NCBI RefSeq assembly: GCF_020216525.1
Contig: NZ_JAIWOY010000001.1
Location: 372,001 to 436,000, forward strand
DNA length: 64,000 nucleotides
Reading direction: 5' to 3'
Origin: Nocardioides nematodiphilus
Lineage (GTDB): Bacteria; Actinomycetota; Actinomycetes; Propionibacteriales; Nocardioidaceae
Both the position numbers and the translations under genes were made by a program. Under the pieces are notes generated by a model. That model was not told the origin of the DNA, did no database searches, and saw only the letters and a program-made list of their open reading frames with translations. Positions 61,757-64,000 of this stretch are shown piece by piece. How positions within the stretch are numbered: position 1 is the stretch's first letter; each line of letters opens with the position of its first letter.

Positions 61757-62883
61757 GACTTGAGGGCGACCATCATCGACTCGAGCGCGAGCGCGGGCGG
61801 GACGTTGAACTCCATCAGCTGCTCGCGGGCCTCGAAGATCCAGCCGATCCGGCGCAGGTTGAGCTCGGGGGTGGAGCTGCGAGCGAGGTCGGCGATCGCG
61901 GGCCTGATCTCCTCGTTGACGAGCTGCTCGGGCGCGCCGGAGGCGAGCGCGATCGCGTCGCGATAGACGCTGACCAGGTCCATCAGGCCGCGGTCGATGA
62001 CGTCGCGCTGGCGCCGCGTGGCGCGGCGCTTCTGGTCCTTCTCCAGGGCGGACAGCGCCGGGGCGTACTCGCGCGGGCGGCGGCCCCGCTCCACCACGCC
62101 GTACGCGGTGTCGAGATCGGCCTTCTCCTGTGCGTCGAGCTCGATGGTGACGGCGTCGGCCTCCGCCTTGCTCACCTCGGTGAGGTGGGCGGCGGCGCGC
62201 ATGCACGCCCCGAGCGAGTCGAGCCCGCCGGCGATCGAGACGATCTCGCTGCGCCGCTTGCGGGTGGCCTCGTCGCGGGCGAGCGCCTTGGCCCGGCCGA
62301 TGTGGCCCTGGCTGGCTCGGGCGGCGTACGAGGCGAGCGCGGGGTCGACGCCGTGGCGCTCGACCAGGAAGGCGGCGACATCGGCGGTGGTCGGCGTGGA
62401 CAGCGTGACCAGACGGCAGCGGCTGCGGATGGTGGGCAGCACGTCCTCGACGCTGGGGGCGCAGAGCATCCAGACCGTGCGCGCGCCAGGCTCCTCGATC
62501 GCCTTGAGCAGGGCGTTGTTGGCCTGCTCGGTGAGCCGGTCGGCGTCCTCGACGACGAGGATCTGCCAGCGGTCACCGACCGGCGAGAGCGCGGAGGTAC
62601 GGACCAGGTCGCGGACGTCGTCGACCCCGAGGGTGAGCTTCTCGGTGCGGACGAGCTTCACATCCGCGTGACTGCTGGCCAGGACGGTGTGGCACTCGTG
62701 GCACGTCCCGCAACCGCCCTGCGGGCACTGGAGGGCGGCGGCGAAGGCGATCGCGGCATTGGAGCGGCCCGAGCCGGGCGGGCCGACGAAGAGCCACGAC
62801 TGGGTCATGCCCTTGCCCGCGGCCGCCGAGCGCAGGGTGTCGATGACGTGGCGCTGCCCGACCAGTGAGTCCCAGACGGTCAC
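61753..62883 (-). CDS. holB: DNA polymerase III delta-prime subunit
   Basis: 376 residues from GTG 62883, overlapping tmk by GTGA. A clamp-loader AAA domain with VWDSLVGQRHVIDTLRSAAA, a P-loop LFVGPPGSGRSNAAIAFAA that has Arg in place of the usual Lys, and the zinc module CPQGGCGTCHECHTV. Sensor region NNALLKAIEEPGARTVWMLC follows. It works with tau/gamma and delta to load the sliding clamp. The tmk-holB order is conserved across bacteria. Confidence 0.96.
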   Translation of the reverse strand: MTVWDSLVGQRHVIDTLRSAAAGKGMTQSWLFVGPPGSGRSNAAIAFAAALQCPQGGCGTCHECHTVLASSHADVKLVRTEKLTLGVDDVRDLVRTSALSPVGDRWQILVVEDADRLTEQANNALLKAIEEPGARTVWMLCAPSVEDVLPTIRSRCRLVTLSTPTTADVAAFLVERHGVDPALASYAARASQGHIGRAKALARDEATRKRRSEIVSIAGGLDSLGACMRAAAHLTEVSKAEADAVTIELDAQEKADLDTAYGVVERGRRPREYAPALSALEKDQKRRATRRQRDVIDRGLMDLVSVYRDAIALASGAPEQLVNEEIRPAIADLARSSTPELNLRRIGWIFEAREQLMEFNVPPALALESMMVALKS

Positions 62884-63539
62884 GGGCGCACCTTCCGGGC
62901 GGCCAGGGCGAGCAGCGGCTCGAGGCGCGTACGGATGGCGTCGTGGATCTCCGCGATCGGGGCGCGGGCGTCGAGGACCAGGTAGTGCTCCGGGTCGTGC
63001 TTCGCCATCGCGACGAACGCCTCGCGTACGCGCTGGTGGAACGCGAGGGACTCCCCCTCGATCCGGTCGCGGCCCTCGAACCGGCCCAGACCGGCGGCGG
63101 GCTCGAGGTCCAGGACGACGGTCAGGTGGGGGCGCAGGTCGCCGGTGGCCCAGCGGGCCACCTGCTCGACCTCGTCGACGGCCAGGGAGCGGCCGGCGCC
63201 CTGGTAGGCCAACGTCGAGTCGACGTAGCGGTCGGTGATGACGACCTCACCGCGCGCCAGCGCGGGCAGCACGAGGGTCTCGACGTGCTCGGCCTTGTCG
63301 GCGGCGTAGAGCAGGGCCTCGGTCTTGTCCGCCAGCGCACCCGTCTCGGGCGAGAGGACGATGCGGCGCAGCTCCTTGCCGACCGGGGTGTCGCCGGGCT
63401 CGAAGGTGAGCACGACGCCGTACCCGGCCTCGCTCAGCGCCTCGCGCAGCAGCCGCGACTGGGTCGACTTGCCGGAGCCCTCGCCGCCCTCGAGACAGAC
63501 GAAGACCCCACGCTCGGCGTAGACCCCAGGAGAGCTCAT
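62880..63539 (-). CDS. tmk: Thymidylate kinase
   Basis: 219 residues from ATG 63539. P-loop CLEGGEGSGKSTQSRLLREA, the substrate motif ITDRYVDSTLAYQGAGR (DRY-type) and the lid region. It phosphorylates dTMP to dTDP. Length is standard. It heads the coupled tmk-holB-hydrolase run. Confidence 0.98.
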   Translation of the reverse strand: MSSPGVYAERGVFVCLEGGEGSGKSTQSRLLREALSEAGYGVVLTFEPGDTPVGKELRRIVLSPETGALADKTEALLYAADKAEHVETLVLPALARGEVVITDRYVDSTLAYQGAGRSLAVDEVEQVARWATGDLRPHLTVVLDLEPAAGLGRFEGRDRIEGESLAFHQRVREAFVAMAKHDPEHYLVLDARAPIAEIHDAIRTRLEPLLALAARKVRP

Positions 63540-63549
63540 GCGGGCAACC

Positions 63550-64000
63550 CTACGGGGCGACTCGGACAGTCTTGAGCCAGTCCGTGATCAGCGGCACGAC
63601 CGGGTCGGTCTGCTTGGCCCACTTGAAGTGATCGATGCCGGGCTCCTCGACGTGCACGCGCGTCACGGTGGCGGCGGCGAGCTTGTCCACCAGGCCGTCG
63701 ACCGAGGAGATCGGCGCCAGCCAGTCGTCCTCGATCGAGATCGCGAGGACCGGGATCTCGAGGTCGGCCAGGCCGGCGTCGCCGCCCGCGAAGCGGCCCG
63801 TACGGGCGAGGTGGCCCCAGTCGCGCATCAGCCCACGCGCCTCGCGACCGGCGAAGTTGAGCCGCTCGCCGGGGAAGTGGCCGACGATGCGGGCGACCAG
63901 CGGGAACCCGTACGCGGCGACGAGCAGCTTGCGGCTGAAGTCGCGCCAGTGCGGCGTGCCGGATCCGACGAAGATCAGGCCGGCGAGCGCGTCCGGGCGC
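63550..64000 (-). CDS. Alpha/beta hydrolase, C-terminal part (cut by window edge)
   Basis: About 150 residues of the C-terminus are present and read without interruption to the window edge. The acid residue is expected in ISIEDDWLAPISSVDGLV and the histidine in EEPGIDHFKWAKQTD. Upstream sequence (LIFVGSGTPHWRDFSRKLLV) is just after the nucleophile strand, which lies outside. The gene ends 10 bases before the tmk start on the same strand. Substrate unknown. Confidence 0.82.
   Translation of the reverse strand, partial: RPDALAGLIFVGSGTPHWRDFSRKLLVAAYGFPLVARIVGHFPGERLNFAGREARGLMRDWGHLARTGRFAGGDAGLADLEIPVLAISIEDDWLAPISSVDGLVDKLAAATVTRVHVEEPGIDHFKWAKQTDPVVPLITDWLKTVRVAP

Overview
The window is a gene-dense piece of an actinobacterial chromosome. 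GC is very high, many starts are GTG, genes often overlap by 4 bases, and the order tilS-hpt-ftsH-folE-folP-folB-folK-DUF3180 is typical of the phylum. A chemotaxis receptor, a Baeyer-Villiger monooxygenase, malate:quinone oxidoreductase and a complete histidine-utilisation locus fit a motile soil actinobacterium of the Nocardioides type. That placement is inferred from gene content; there is no rRNA or other taxonomic marker here. I see no phage, insertion sequence, plasmid or CRISPR.

Left part (1-12.7 kb): an envelope-polymer locus. It holds a partial GT2 glycosyltransferase, three large proteins that join a GT2-like domain to a TagF-type CDP-glycerol/polyol-phosphate transferase domain, a cupin, a polytopic GT-C-like membrane protein broken by a one-base frameshift, and an acyltransferase-3/SGNH O-acetyltransferase. 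Two of the bifunctional proteins are divergently transcribed. One has lost its GT2 signature and the other has lost key TagF residues.

12.7-26 kb: housekeeping. Folate genes folP-folB-folK-DUF3180 are translationally coupled. They are separated from folE-ftsH-hpt by a chemotaxis receptor on the opposite strand with a sigma-28-like promoter. Next come a repeat-rich spacer, a truncated globin, tilS, a DUF2342 metalloprotease, dacB and, divergently, ppa.

26-38 kb: a small alpha/beta hydrolase coupled to an acyl-CoA oxidase-like flavoprotein, a secreted NlpC/P60 hydrolase, a PAP2 membrane enzyme, a thiamine ABC transporter (thiB-thiP-thiQ) behind a TPP riboswitch, a low-confidence hypothetical gene, an MBL-fold hydrolase with two small membrane proteins, and a PrmC-like methyltransferase.

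38-48.5 kb: a Cds1-like PLP enzyme, an acyl-CoA ligase, mqo, a SigB/SigF-type sigma factor, a LuxR-type regulator, purU, an alpha/beta hydrolase-BVMO operon behind a strong palindromic operator, and a membrane protein.

48.5-60 kb: histidine catabolism. hutH-hutU-M20 amidohydrolase-hutF-hutI runs towards glutamate dehydrogenase. Divergently there are an IclR regulator, an NCS1 permease and hutD. Three near-identical 16-bp palindromes in the two control regions give a self-contained regulon model. The pathway would be histidine to urocanate to imidazolonepropionate to formiminoglutamate to formylglutamate to glutamate to 2-oxoglutarate, with the M20 enzyme standing in for a missing HutG.

Right end (60-64 kb): tRNA-Thr(CGT), then tmk-holB-secreted alpha/beta hydrolase as overlapping genes, and a partial alpha/beta hydrolase at the edge. 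No stretch over about 300 bases lacks a gene; the longest non-coding stretch (about 265 bases, 21247-21511) is filled with GC-rich repeats.
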